The notes below the pieces were generated by a model. The model was not told the origin of the DNA. It made no database searches and saw only the letters and a program-made list of their open reading frames with translations. This document shows, piece by piece, positions 11,850-23,800 of a DNA stretch of 64,000 nucleotides. The first letter of the stretch is position 1; each line of letters begins with the position of its first letter. The position numbers and the translations under genes were made by a program. Source of the stretch: Melieria omissa (lineage: Eukaryota > Arthropoda > Insecta > Diptera > Ulidiidae); contig OZ020268.1 in the NCBI GenBank assembly GCA_963971225.1, positions 35,303,848 to 35,367,847 of the forward strand, read 5' to 3'.

Positions 11850-12945
11850 TGTACGGCAGGTGGGCGTGGCACCTCCCATACAACCTAAATTTTTAATATG
11901 GTATATCTTCGGAATTATAAGTCGGACAGTATTGAAATTTAGTACAGTGTCATGGCGTAAGAGTGCCATTGCATCGGTAAAATTTAATGGGCGTTGGACA
12001 AGGGGGCGTGGCACTTTTTTAATTCCGGTGTTACTTTTGAACTATAGCAGTCACATCAATGACACTCAACACAAAGTTACCATTTGGTCGTGTCCTTCAA
12101 CAGGGGAAATGGGGTGGGTTTTGAACAAGGGGGCGTGGCACCGCCCATAGAACTCAATTTTGAAATATGGAATATCTTCGAAATGATAAGTCGGACAGCA
12201 TTGAAATTTGATACAGTGTCATGGCGTAGACGTGTCGTTCTACCGGTAAAATTTATTGGGCGTTGGACAAGGGGCGTGGCATTTTTTAAATTCCGATGTA
12301 ACTTTTGAACTATAGCATTTACATTAACGATACTCGGTATAAACTTACGACTTATCCGTGTCCTTCGAAAGAGGGAATGTGGTGGGTTTTGGACAACGGG
12401 GCGGGGCGCCGTCCATACAACTCAATTCTTTAATATGGAATAGCTTCGAAGTTGTTGGGCGCACAGTATTTAAAGTTGGTGTACCGTCGTCTCATAGAAG
12501 TGTCTTTCTATTGTTAAAATTTGATGGGAGTTGGACAAGGGGCGTGGCACATTTTTTGTGACCCAAATATTCCGCATAATTTTTAAACTGTTAGTCGCAC
12601 ATTAATGAAACTTAGAACGAACCTGTCCCTCGACAGAAGGAATGGGACGGATTTTTAACAAGGGGGCGTGTCACCGCCCATACAACTCAAATCTTTTATA
12701 TGGAATAGCTTCGGAATTGTAAGCCGAACAGCGTTGAACGTTAGTGTACCGTGGTCTCATAGATGTGTTATTCTACTGATATGATTTTATCGGCGTTATA
12801 AAAGGGGCGTGGCACATTTTTTATGACCCAGCATTTCCGTAAGTCGCACATCAATGAAACTTTGTACGAACTTACCACTTAGTCGCACAATTCGACTAGA
12901 AAAAAGTTGTGAGGATTAGATAAAGGGGCGTGGCACCGCCTACAA
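11850..12945 (+). repeat. ~265-bp tandem repeat array, about four units
   Basis: The landmark GGGCGTGGCACCGCCCATA-like block recurs at about 11862, 12131, 12400, 12663 and 12925, a spacing of 262-269 bp. Each unit also carries a second AAGGGGCGTGGCA at mid-unit (about 12003, 12270, 12538, 12803) and the phrase AATATGGAATATCTTCG. Units are perhaps 75-85% alike by eye. Short open frames here are by-products of the repeat. Confidence 0.85.
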
Positions 12946-13114
12946 TTACATATATATATATATAAACGTTATTTGTCCTGACTGACGGACTGCCCAGCCC
13001 AGCTCAAACCTGTTGGTACATCTTAAAGAATGAACGTCCGCTAACACGGGATTTTTCGAAAATCGGGGTTTAAAAGGGCATAACATGCGTTAAGGTGTTG
13101 TATGAAGAAACGTG

Positions 13115-13870
13115 ATTTAATGGGCCTAATGATTTCAAATTTGGTGAAAATACTCTAAATAAAAAATTCGAGACGTATTCTTCGAATACCAAAATTTAAC
13201 TGGGCCAACAATGGGCTAAGGTTTGTTTAAGGGAAGACTCCGAAAAAAATGAACGGATGGGTCTATTGACTTCAAACATTGTAAAATTACTTGAAATAAA
13301 AAAATTAGATACGTGTTTCCTATTATTTTCAAAATGGGTTAAACGTATGTATGGAGAAATAAGCCTTTTAACTTCAAACTTGATGAAAGTATTTCAAATG
13401 AAAAATAACTCGATACGTCATATTCATTTTTCCGAATATCAAAATCGAACGGGGTCAGCGACGAGATAAACGTTTGTGGGGGTAAATTGTGAAAAACATG
13501 AATTAATGGGCCGATTGCCTTCAAAGTTGGTAATAATAATTTAATAATATATATAATATATATAATAATATATATAATAATAATTTGACACGTGTTTTCA
13601 CTTTTTTCACTTCGGGAATCCAGAAATAATAAAAACTTTCTTTTAATTTTTTTGAAAAAGGGTTAAGAATTTGGTTAGATATGATGTTACCTTTGTTTAA
13701 ATGTGAAAACACATGATTTTTCAAAAGGCTCAAAAGGCTATTGACTCAACAATTTTTGGAAACACTTGAAATCAAAGATAATTAGACACATGTTTTTTTT
13801 GTTGTTTTTAATCAAAATCTGGCGGGGTCAACAATAGGTTAAGAATTTGTATCGGGGGAAACAAGAGAAC
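13115..13870 (+). repeat. Second, diverged tandem array (five units of ~110-230 bp)
   Basis: A phrase like ATGGGxCTATTGACTTCAAAxTTGG starts units at about 13116, 13253, 13361, 13501 and 13733. Each unit continues with a GATACGTxTT block and AATCxAACGGGGTCAxC. One unit is expanded by an (TATATAATA)n microsatellite at 13533-13585. Confidence 0.6.
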
Positions 13871-13899
13871 TTGCGTGCAAAACCGCAGGGCCCAGCTAG

Positions 13900-16800
13900 T
13901 TGTATCTATAAAAAAACAATCGAAAATTAATGATTTTTTATATTGGTTGAAAAATTTACTTTTTTACAACTTTCCCAATTCCTACCACTCACTTCCCCAA
14001 ATCTCATCTGATTAGGACAATCTGTATATCACTAGAAAGGTTAAGGTATTATCTTCTGAACGACGGACAGTTTGTGTTAGTCGGATGACTCGTTTACGAG
14101 ATCTATGCTTAGAACTGAAACAACTAAAAAAAACTGTTTTTTTGAAGATTTTTCGAAACGCTTCATAAAAAAATTTTTGGATTTTCAGTTTCGTATTCAG
14201 CGGCCAAAGTTAGTCTACTTAGAAAATACTTTTGTTTTTAGGTGCACGCGATTGACCCATTTTTTGTCGAGTAGCGTTAAAAAATACTAATAATTAATGT
14301 AATGATTTTCGTAAAAAATTTAAATTTTCTAGTAGTTTTGCAAAATAAACCTTTCACTGATGCAAAAGCAAACTTTGTGGTATATATCTGACGTTTTGGT
14401 TGTCAGATGTTTTAAACTTTTTCACTTCATATATCTATTGAAAGTATTGTACCCACATTTGATGTGGTTTTAGGTTTCTCTACCAATGCATACCAGACAG
14501 ACAAACGTGTGGTGATTTTGTAATTTTATTAAAAGATTATCACTTCCATGCAAACCCATTCTATGTACACATTCATTGTACAATGAGCATAGAAAACTTG
14601 CCAAACCACTTTAGTATGTGGCGGCAACATATTCACGGCAACAGCGTTTACGTACGCGTCGTACTTCATACTTCTTTACGCGCGTTTACTTGTTGCATGA
14701 AAATGTATTCATTCTATACATTCATACGTATGTCTAAAAGTCGCTTCACATATACGTACAAACTTTTGTGTAGGTCTTGATGTTTGTGTAATTCGTAATT
14801 GGAAACCGTGGTTTTAGTGCCATTGCGTGCATTTATTTGCAGCGAAGTTGAGTTGTGGCACTCTGGCACTCTTCTAGTTATTACTGACAATTGACGAATG
14901 CTCGCTTAAGCGATTGTGAAATTTATTTGATTGTGTGCTTTCGATTTGATTGCATATAAAATGTTGATTACTTCAGCAACATAAGTGCAGTCGAAGAAGT
15001 GGGGTCAATTTTTGTTTCGGTTCTTAAGGCTGAAAAAATTGTAGTCTACTTCAAGAAAGTGTTTATGTCTCATAATGCAACATGAAAAATGAACTTATCA
15101 AGACCCAGTAGGAATTTGAACATCTACTTGTAAAGAGCTAAAGAAAATAGTGAAGAAAGAAATTTGTTTGGGACAATTTATGTGGTCAGCGCCCTGGCAA
15201 AAGAACCAACTCACTCCTAACAACAATTCTAACAAATATAACAGCAATCGAAAAGAATGGTTTCAAGCATATTTTAGTGGTTATGGTATCCAACAATTAA
15301 ACCGCATTATAGCAGAATACAATAAAATATAATTAATACACCAAATGGTTACGATAGTGTGTGTGAAATGAGGCCAATACGCCACCTGCAGTGTGTATTT
15401 TTTATTTTTTAAATGCTCAACTAAATTAAAATGTTGACCACCTGAACACGGTTTGAGGTAATAAACGTTTTAAAATTGATATTTATGCTTAATTAGTCAG
15501 TTGTTGTTTTTTTAAACAATAAACGCTTTAGCTTTGCTTTTAGATGTATGAATGTATAATCTCTACAGATAACGGCTGTGTGTATGTAAACTATGTTTGT
15601 GTGGATGTGTGTAACAAGTGTACCCATACCGGCACTTAATATTGATAGGGCCCGCGAGCGTACACTGTAAGAAATGTGCAGTCTATACGAAACTAGCAAA
15701 ACTACATTTCTAACCACCAAAGCACAAAAACAACTCGTTGGTTACGGAAGCAAATGTCCTGTGATTCTTTTTAATTCAGCTGAATATGTAACATAATTCG
15801 AAAAGTGACGTCAGAGCATGAAAGTTAATGATATTGCTTGGTTAGTTTTGACGGTGTATGGTTACGAATTTATACATATGACACTAAAAACCTCGACGCT
15901 ACAATGGTATCAAAAGAATGTTCGTCTGCGAAAGTGTACTTATGGCTGCATGACTAATCCATTGTATTGTTGTTGTTGTTGTGTTATTGCCATTGTTGTT
16001 GCATTCAAGTGAATTTCAGTCATGTACAATTGCAGTTCGGCATCAGTTCGCGTGTGTAATGTATCTGCTGCGGTTGCTGTTGTTTTGCTTTAATTTTAGC
16101 CAAGTCGAATGCGAGAAAAAGGCGTGTGCCGGAAAGTCTAACGTACGGTTTCATTAATGAAAAGTGCAGAAAATAGTTTGTGATAAAAAAATTGCATAGT
16201 GATAAGGCGCAGTTATTTGGGCGCTAAAAAGCCTACTGTGCCAACTGAGCTTCAATTGATATTTAAATTTCATTTTTAATATGATTCATGCAAATTCAAT
16301 TGAAGCAACAAACATATATAGAGTACATAATACATAGATAGGTATTATCAAGCTTGGTTCTAATATTTATGGAATTTTCCAGTATATGAATTGTTTGGTG
16401 TATATTTTTCATTACTACCCTTTTTTGTCGATTATTCAGCGGATATGTGCTCAATTACACTCATGAAATTCGTATCGCATTTATCATCAGCACAACAACA
16501 GCAACAATAGAATATTGCAAAATTCTTTTTGTTTATAGAGTTTTAAAGTTGATGTGACACTGTTTTTGAAAACAGGGTGTCAGCTATGACAATAAATCTG
16601 ACTTGAAATTTAAATCGGAAATCACTTGATGAGTTTGTTTGTTTTTTGTCTGAATATAGCAACTGCTGCTTACGCAGATTTTCACTTCTTCATTATACTT
16701 TTTACAGTTCACCAGTCAGTCTACAATTAAATTCATCACACATACAGAGCGAAAAAGTGCAGAGCTCCGACATTTTTTCATTCCGTTTTGCAGTTTCTGC

Positions 16801-17240
16801 TTGCATTGTCGTTTTCGCTTGTTTGCGTGTCGTTTTGTTGATAAACAAAAGTCACTGATTTTCCAAGTAGAATGAACTGTTGGCTGTCAATTTGCATTTG
16901 CATTGGCACACATACTAACACTTCATAATCTGATTGTGTGTGTGAGAGAATTGTTTTGTGTCGGATTTGTGCTCACATTGCAGCAAACACTACCGAAGTG
17001 TTTTCAACTGCAACTAAGTGCATCAAAACCAAACTTTTTTGAAAAGGTTTTTGTTTTGAATGTAAATGAAATCATAATTGGTTAGACTTTAATTTAATTT
17101 CATAACAGTTAACTTACAAAACTTTTTCATTGGAATAGCTAAAATCTTTCGATATTTCTTTGAAAGAAGAAAAGTAATTAAATATGTGTCTAAAGTTAAC
17201 CCCTAAAATGAGTAAAAATTCAAGTGACTTAAAAATGTAA
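13900..17240. other. Non-coding stretch with a possible promoter near 16.0 kb
   Basis: No coding homology was found. At 16015-16160 two initiator-like TCAGT sites occur (TCAGTCATG and CATCAGTTCGCGTG), followed by G/C-richer sequence, so a non-coding first exon of the RhoGAP gene could start here. Only sequence composition supports this. The rest shows nothing. Confidence 0.2.
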
Positions 17241-17261
17241 TGTTTTTTTTTTTCTTTAATG

Positions 17262-17860
17262 GCGTCGCATCGAGGTCAAAGTTCACAAAAAAGCTGGAAA
17301 ATGCGACAAATTGCTCCACAGCTCGTCAGAAGTTGCTCTTAGAGGGTTAAAATCTATGACCGACCCCACTAGTTTTTCTTACTGAACATTTCTTTCAAAC
17401 ATACTTACCCCCTTTCTCCAACCCTTATTAGGGCTCCCATACAAAATGGTGGTTTTTATAAAATGGGCTCCCATTGCTCCCAGGTTGCCCCTAGATGTTT
17501 CAAATGTATGACTGACACCCATTTATTTTCTCTTCCGAATGTTTCTTCCAAACATACCTACCCGCTATCTCCAAGTCTTAAGGGCGCTGCCATACAAAAC
17601 TGGCCATTTTCTATGCCATTGGCTCCAAACATGCAAATGTTGTAGTTAAGTAAGCGAGAAAACATCGTATCTCAGAAACTACAGAACCGATTTCAATGAT
17701 TTATTCAGTGATCGCCAACATTCTTGAGTACAAAAAATACAAAATTAATTAAGTTTCAGAAATTCACCACCAGAGGACGTCCCTCATACGATCGGATTTG
17801 TGACGTTGTCAATTTTTGGGGATTCTACAAAGCAAAAATCAAAATGTACTGTCGGAAACT
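17262..17860 (-). repeat. Repeat family, left arm of inverted pair
   Basis: About 580 bp are the reverse complement of 19405-19985 with roughly 85-90% identity by eye. Shared blocks include TCAAAGTTCACAAAAAAGCT, CTCCCATACAAAATGGTGG and GTGATCGCCAACATTCTTGA. This arm lacks the terminal motif that bounds the right copy, so it may be truncated. No coding frame is conserved between the arms. Confidence 0.85.
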
Positions 17861-19334
17861 CATTATTCTCCCCATTTTGAATATAATTGTAACTTAAGAT
17901 TAGTGTTAGGTTTGATTCGGTTCAGAGAGCGTGTCCATACAATCTCCATACAACACTAAATCCACAATTATTTCAAGTCAAAATCGAATCTGGTATCTCT
18001 ACTTGGATCACTTAGTTTAATTCACCATGTTTCGAATTATTTTTCCACAATCTTTCAAGTTGAAAGAATGTGGAAAAAGAAAGAATTTCATAGTTGAAAG
18101 AATCCTTGACAGAATGGACCTGTTAAGTAATTTTTAAAATTTACTTTTATTTATATTTAATGAATTTTAACACTTTTCTTTGATCTAGTGTCCACTAGGA
18201 CTAACCCTGAAATACTGAATATCTTATTTTGCAACTGCAACAAAAAATGTTCGTGTTATGAGTCGAATCGAAGCACAAAAAACAATGAAAATTAATAAAT
18301 TTTTGAATGCTTAACCAATGATTTAACCAATCTTCATTGTATCTGCATTTCAGTCAGTCATACTGCTGTTGTTTGTTATTGTTTATGGAGTTGAATAATC
18401 TTGCGCACAGAATTGTTATGCAGCAGCGTTTCCCAGCTGCTTTTTTTTTTCTTATAGCTGGTTGAAAAATGCTGAAGAGCAGCTGTGAAATTGAGCGGAT
18501 AAGTAGGTTGAGCAACGCTGTGACTGACTTCATGACTTCAGTTCAGATATCTGTCTTTATTTTGCACATTTTGACATCAAAAATTTGACACTAGTAACAT
18601 TTTGGAATTCACCGAACAGCACTTGGAACTGTTCATCTTTCTGTAAGGTATTTACGGTAAAAAAATGCAAACACTTTCATAAAAACTCTTGAATAGTTTT
18701 CAAACGAAATCATTCTGTGAAGGAGGGAAAAACAGCAGCCAAGTTAACAAAATGCATTTGTTAACAAAATCAAACATCAAAATTATGATTCACATCTTTA
18801 TTTATTACTGATATAATGCATCAATACATTGCATCACACATATGTTATTCAATTCAAGAACGATTATTTTAGAAATAATTTTTTAAATTTTTTTTTGGTC
18901 AGTAAACTAGGTTCATGTTTTTAGAGACAGCGACATGAGACAGACATGTAATTTAAACAAATTTTTTAATTAAGATTTGGTCTCTAGTTTCATGCACATA
19001 TGGATTTTTCGCGGGGTGAAAAATGTTGTCGCACGGTGTTACATCTGGTTATATCTCGAAAAATGAACTTGATAAAAAAATTAAAAGTCATCAAAGCAAA
19101 AGTTGATAGAAATACTAAAAAAAAAATACAGATATTAAGAAATGAAGAACCGTAAAAATGACCGCAATGGTCTTTCTAGTGTTAAATGGCGAAAGCTAAG
19201 AGGCACAAGAACTTTAAGTCAGGCGAAAGTGAGTTGAATTGCTTTCCATGTCGTTTCGTTTACCTGATTTTGTTTTTGTTAAATATAAGTTGTTGTATTT
19301 TGAAGCATTTATAGTTTTGTTTATACGTTGTACA
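17861..19334. other. Spacer between the inverted repeat arms
   Basis: 1.5 kb of A/T-rich DNA between the two arms. No gene or further repeat was recognised. Confidence 0.3.
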
Positions 19335-20112
19335 TATGTACATTAGACTGGATTTAGTGCACGATTTTTCGACTATACAATACAACAATACATACAATAG
19401 AAAATACATTTTGATTTTTGCTTTGTAAAAACCCAAAAGTTGACAACGTCACAAATCCGATCGTATGGGGGACGCCCTCTGGTGGTGAATTTCTGAACCT
19501 TAATTAATTTTGTATTTTTTGTACTCAAGAATGTTGGCGATCACTGAATAAATCATTGAAATCGGTTTAGCAGTTTCCGAGATACGATGTTTTCTCGCTT
19601 ACTTAACTACAACATTTGCAAGTTTGGAGCCAATGGCATAGAAAATGGCCAATTTTGTATGGCAACCCCTTTAAGACTTGGAGATAGCGTGTGGGTATGT
19701 TTGGAAGAAACATTCGGAAAGGAAGATAAATGGGTGTGGGTCATACATTTCATAGATCTGGGAGCAACCTGGGAGCAATAGGAGTATATTTTATAAAAAC
19801 CACCATTTTGTATGGGAGCCCCATCAAGGGTTGGAGATAGGGTAAAAATAGGTTTGAAAGAAATGTTCAGTAGAGAAAACTAGTGGGGCCGGTTATATAT
19901 TTTAACCTTCTAAGATCAACTTCTGACCAGCTGTGGAGCAATTTGTCGAATTTCCCAGCTTTTTTGTGAACTTTGACCCACCCACCCAGCCCCAACAATT
20001 TTTTGGATCATGCACTTTTTCACCAAACCGCATAAAATGAGAGGTTGCGGAGCATCGAGAACTTATTATTAAGGATAATACAACAATAAATCCAGTCTAA
20101 TGTACATATACG
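19335..20112 (+). mobile_element. MITE-like element, right arm of inverted pair
   Basis: A 19-bp inverted terminal repeat, GTACATTAGACTGGATTTA, opens at about 19338 and closes at about 20087-20105 as TAAATCCAGTCTAATGTAC. It bounds a ~770-bp unit whose body (19405-19985) is homologous to 17262-17860 in inverted orientation. No transposase is present, so it is a non-autonomous DNA element of unknown superfamily. Confidence 0.65.
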
Positions 20113-20324
20113 CGTATATGTGCATAGAGAAATGAATTATTTCCTTCCGCTTTTTATTTACTTCAACAAAGAATGAATTGATAAATTTTAAATTTCTTAT
20201 TAAATCATTCTCACATTGATGACTCAATTTGTATGTAATAGTGGTCATGGTTGAACGCATTCTGATTTTCATTAAGGCAACTGTAGCTGAAGTTCAGTGA
20301 GGTCGTGGAAGAATTCTCTGTAGT

Positions 20325-20453
20325 TTTGGGAGTTGAAACGCTTCGAAATATTAGGATCGACTTTAAAACTGCATACAAATTAAAAGGCATTTTATAAATT
20401 AGAAAGAATTACTTTTTGAAACCCTCCGAAATATTTGTCTGAATCCGCCCCTG
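20325..20453 (+). mobile_element. Short hAT-type MITE, copy 1
   Basis: A 129-bp unit is flanked by an exact 8-bp duplication TCTGTAGT (20317-20324 and 20454-20461). Its core (AATATTAGGATCGACTTTAA ... TTACTTTTTGAAACCCTCC) matches 50867-51013, which keeps a full CAGGGG...CCCCTG end pair. Here the left CAGGGG is missing. The 8-bp duplication and CAGGGG ends indicate hAT. Confidence 0.7.
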
Positions 20454-20883
20454 TCTGTAGTTGTCACTTTATAGCTTACTATTTGGTTCATTGTCACAAG
20501 CATTTCGACTGAACTCTTTACTTTGAGGGCCAACAAATACTTATTATAATATTTAAACAATTTATTTCATATTCATGTTCAACAACAATACATTGTGTGT
20601 TCATTTCGAGATACAAGCAGACAAGTGTAATATTTCGTACTTTTTATTACACTAAACTCACTAACTTCAATTTTGTTTAACTTTAAGCCTCGAAGTCAAC
20701 GTGCTTTAGAATCTTACTCACTCATACACTGTTCCTCGACATATTTTCTCAGTAGTGTTTCTAATACAATGTAAACAAAAACTTGTCAACTGATTTCGTT
20801 TTATCAGTTTAAGACCATAAGTACATAAATATTCTTAAAGTTTAATGGTTTTTGTATATTTTTGTATTCCTTATTAGGTTAAC
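20454..20883. other. 5' flank and UTR of the RhoGAP start exon
   Basis: A/T-rich intronic sequence ends in a splice acceptor CCTTATTAG at 20868-20876, seven bases before the start ATG. This shows that at least one non-coding exon lies further upstream. Confidence 0.4.
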
Positions 20884-23800
20884 ATGGAAGGAGAGGATTC
20901 CTGCCGACCTGTTCCAGCTCCGCGCCGGCTCTATCCTGAACTACGCAAATCCGAATATGAGAACGTCACCGTAGCTTTGATCAACAAGAACCTCAACATC
21001 AACTCGGAGAACATACACATTGTGACAAACTGCAACGAGAAGGTGCCAAACAACAAAATCTTTTTGAACTCACGATCCGATCAGGAAGAAGTAAATGCCA
21101 CTAAAAAATCCGTACTAACCGAGACAAATGATCTATATGGACCGAATGCCAACGAAATGGTTCCGGAACCACCAATCAACTCATTGCCGACCCCAGCACC
21201 ACGACCGCGAAAACCCCAAAATACCGACACACAAAATTCCAATGACATTTACGAAAATACCACAACAGCAATCGGTGCAAACGGTTCGCCACAGGTGGAG
21301 CCCAACACTGGCGCCGTATGCAAGGAAGTGCCGAGTGCCAAACAAGTGCTGCGAAAGGCACCCGAGCTGCCACCGAAAACATATCTGAACCTGGAACGAA
21401 GTGAGGGAAATCGTGCGGGGCAGCGTTACTCCGTCAGCAGCGAGGTGTCGACCACGAGCAGTGTTGCTGGCGGCAACTGCGATTTGGGCGATAGCAATTT
21501 CTCCAATACGCGTTCGCCGAAATCGGCCTCAAACGTCACGCTGAACTCGTCCATTGCCGATTCGACGGAAAGTACAGAGAATGCAAAATTCAAATCACCA
21601 TCACCTGGGTACGTAGACGGCGCGAACGATGCACGAATCGATAGCGAAGCAAATAGTTGTGAGCACAGTGCAGACAGTAGCAACGACAACGATAATTCGA
21701 ATTGTCCCACTGCCAGCACATCTGCCAATGCGTCTGACTCCAACACAATTACAACCACCACCATCACCACTTCTACTACTACCAAAATCCATGATCCTAC
21801 GTGCAATGAATCTGATGCCAAGTAATGCTTTTACTAAATTTATGTTGCATGCGATGTTAACTTAAAAATTGTTGTAGTGGTCTTCTATACATAACAGCAC
21901 TTTGGTAATATTTGGGTATTAATGCACTCTAACTCAAATTATCTTTAGAATTTCGATTGTTGTCACACTACGCACTACTTATAGTGTAACGATGTGGGAT
22001 CGGGAAGTGCGCAAACTGTGGGTGGACAGTGTCTGTCGATGCCAATTTCAGTTACGATATCACTCAGACGGCCGTGTAATTTTAATGCGTCAAAGGTTTA
22101 TTGAATAGGATATTCAATGTATATATGTATTTTTCTCATTGATATCGACTTTATTGCCACTTAAGTTCATTTACCTATGAAAATGCCAAATTTTGCAGGT
22201 TATGAGGTAGGCAGGTATTGTAGTTTGTAAATTATTTCGGAAATGTCAAGGACTGCGAGATTCACTTCGCTTTTTATTAATTTATTGTTCTATTGTGATA
22301 TAAATACGAAACCATGCCACAGTAAATGTAATGCGCAGATGATAATGCAATGCAACTATGATTTTGATTAGCTGACAGTAGGATACACGCAGGGGTAGGC
22401 GACAGCTCAGACTGCGCTATACCTCAAGCCAATTTTAACTTCAAACCCTACGTGGTCATAGAACCGGATGGGTGGCGACAGGGGCTTGAACTCAGCCGTC
22501 AATCCTACAACCTGTTCACGGACGGATCCAAGATGTCAGAGGGTGTGGGATTTGCAGTTGTCTGTTCGGAACTTTACCTTCAACAGTCTTTCCGGCTCTC
22601 GGATTACTGCAGCATCTTCCAAGCAGAGGTACACGCTGCCACAAGAGCGGCGCAACTAGCAATGGAACGCACTCCTCTTAACTCTCGAATTAATATCTAT
22701 TTTGACAGTCAAGCAGCCATAAAAGCGGCAGCTGGGGTAATGTCAAAATCAATATGCGTACGGAACTGTAGAACTAAATTGGACGAACTCTACCGCAACA
22801 GAGTAGTCAGTATTTATTGGGTACCGGGTCACAAAGGAGTTGAGTTAAATTAGAAGATTGATGCGCTCGCCAAAGCCGGGGCACGACTGCCTGCGGTTAG
22901 CGTGCCAGTCATCCATCCACCCCTCTCCACTAAGACGGAAATTGAAGAGACAATGATTCGTGACGCGGCGTCCATGTGGAAGAGATCTACGTCTCACAGG
23001 ACAGCAAAAATTATGTTTCGCGCGCATAATATCAAAAACACAGAGTTTGTACTATCACTCCAAAGAAAGGATTGCAAACTTCAAGTTGGGGTACTCACGG
23101 GACATTGTCTCACACCGTCCCTCGCTGCCAAACTTGGCTTCGTACCAAGTGATGCATGCACAAGATGTAGTAAAGACAATGCCAATGGTACCCTGGAGCA
23201 CTTGCTATGCCACTGTCCTGCTCTCCAGAGATCACGGGTTAGCTGCCTCGGATCCGCGTCGTTTCCTTTCTTGGAAAGAATTGCTGAGCAAAAAAGCGGC
23301 GACTTACTTAGATTTGCTAAAACGTTTTTAAAAAACTACATAAATTCTGGAACTCCAGAATCTTTGGTACCCCTATGGACCTCTACTTGGTCTATGTGAT
23401 ACCCCTCCGTGGGTCAACCAGCCTAACCTAACCTAACCTAGCTGACTTAGTGACTATTGGTAGCTGTGTGATGAGTTGGCAAATCATAAATGAAATAGAG
23501 AATTATTAGTAAACAAATCAATAAAATAGAGAAATAGAGAGAGAATAGAGAAACCAAATCGTAATTCAGGTTCCAAAAGTAGCGTTGCGTTTGATGTTTG
23601 AAAATAACTCAGACACTCGACATCTGTCAGCTATTTCCATTTTGTTTTTAGATACAGCGTCCCCTAAGCTCAACATTCATATATGTACTAATACATGTAA
23701 TGCATGTATAGGGTGTTTTTTTTAGAGGATAGAACTTCGAATTGAAATAAAACACAAGAAAATCGTTTTAATGTCCATCAATTTGGCTTTATTGGAAGGA

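Larger units (their letters stand above)
11732..13899 (+). mobile_element. Putative non-autonomous Helitron with internal tandem arrays
   Basis: The 2,168-bp segment starts TCTTATATATAAAA after an A and ends CCCAGCTAG before a T, as expected for Helitron insertion between A and T. A short hairpin (TGCG, 8-nt loop, CGCA) sits 12 nt before the CTAG end, also typical. No Rep/helicase coding is present. The inside consists of two unrelated tandem arrays (11850-12945 and 13115-13870). The superfamily call rests on terminal structure only. Confidence 0.6.

Noticed and set aside
11845..12561. Several 67-101-codon open frames with a shared GGVAPPIQ-like motif
   Set aside because: The shared motif is the tandem DNA repeat GGGCGTGGCACCGCCCATA read in different frames, not a protein family.
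22203..22230. TGAGGTAGGCAGGTATTGTAGT resembles the let-7 microRNA seed
   Set aside because: Only the seed matches, and no complementary arm capable of forming a precursor hairpin is present within about 100 nt on either side.
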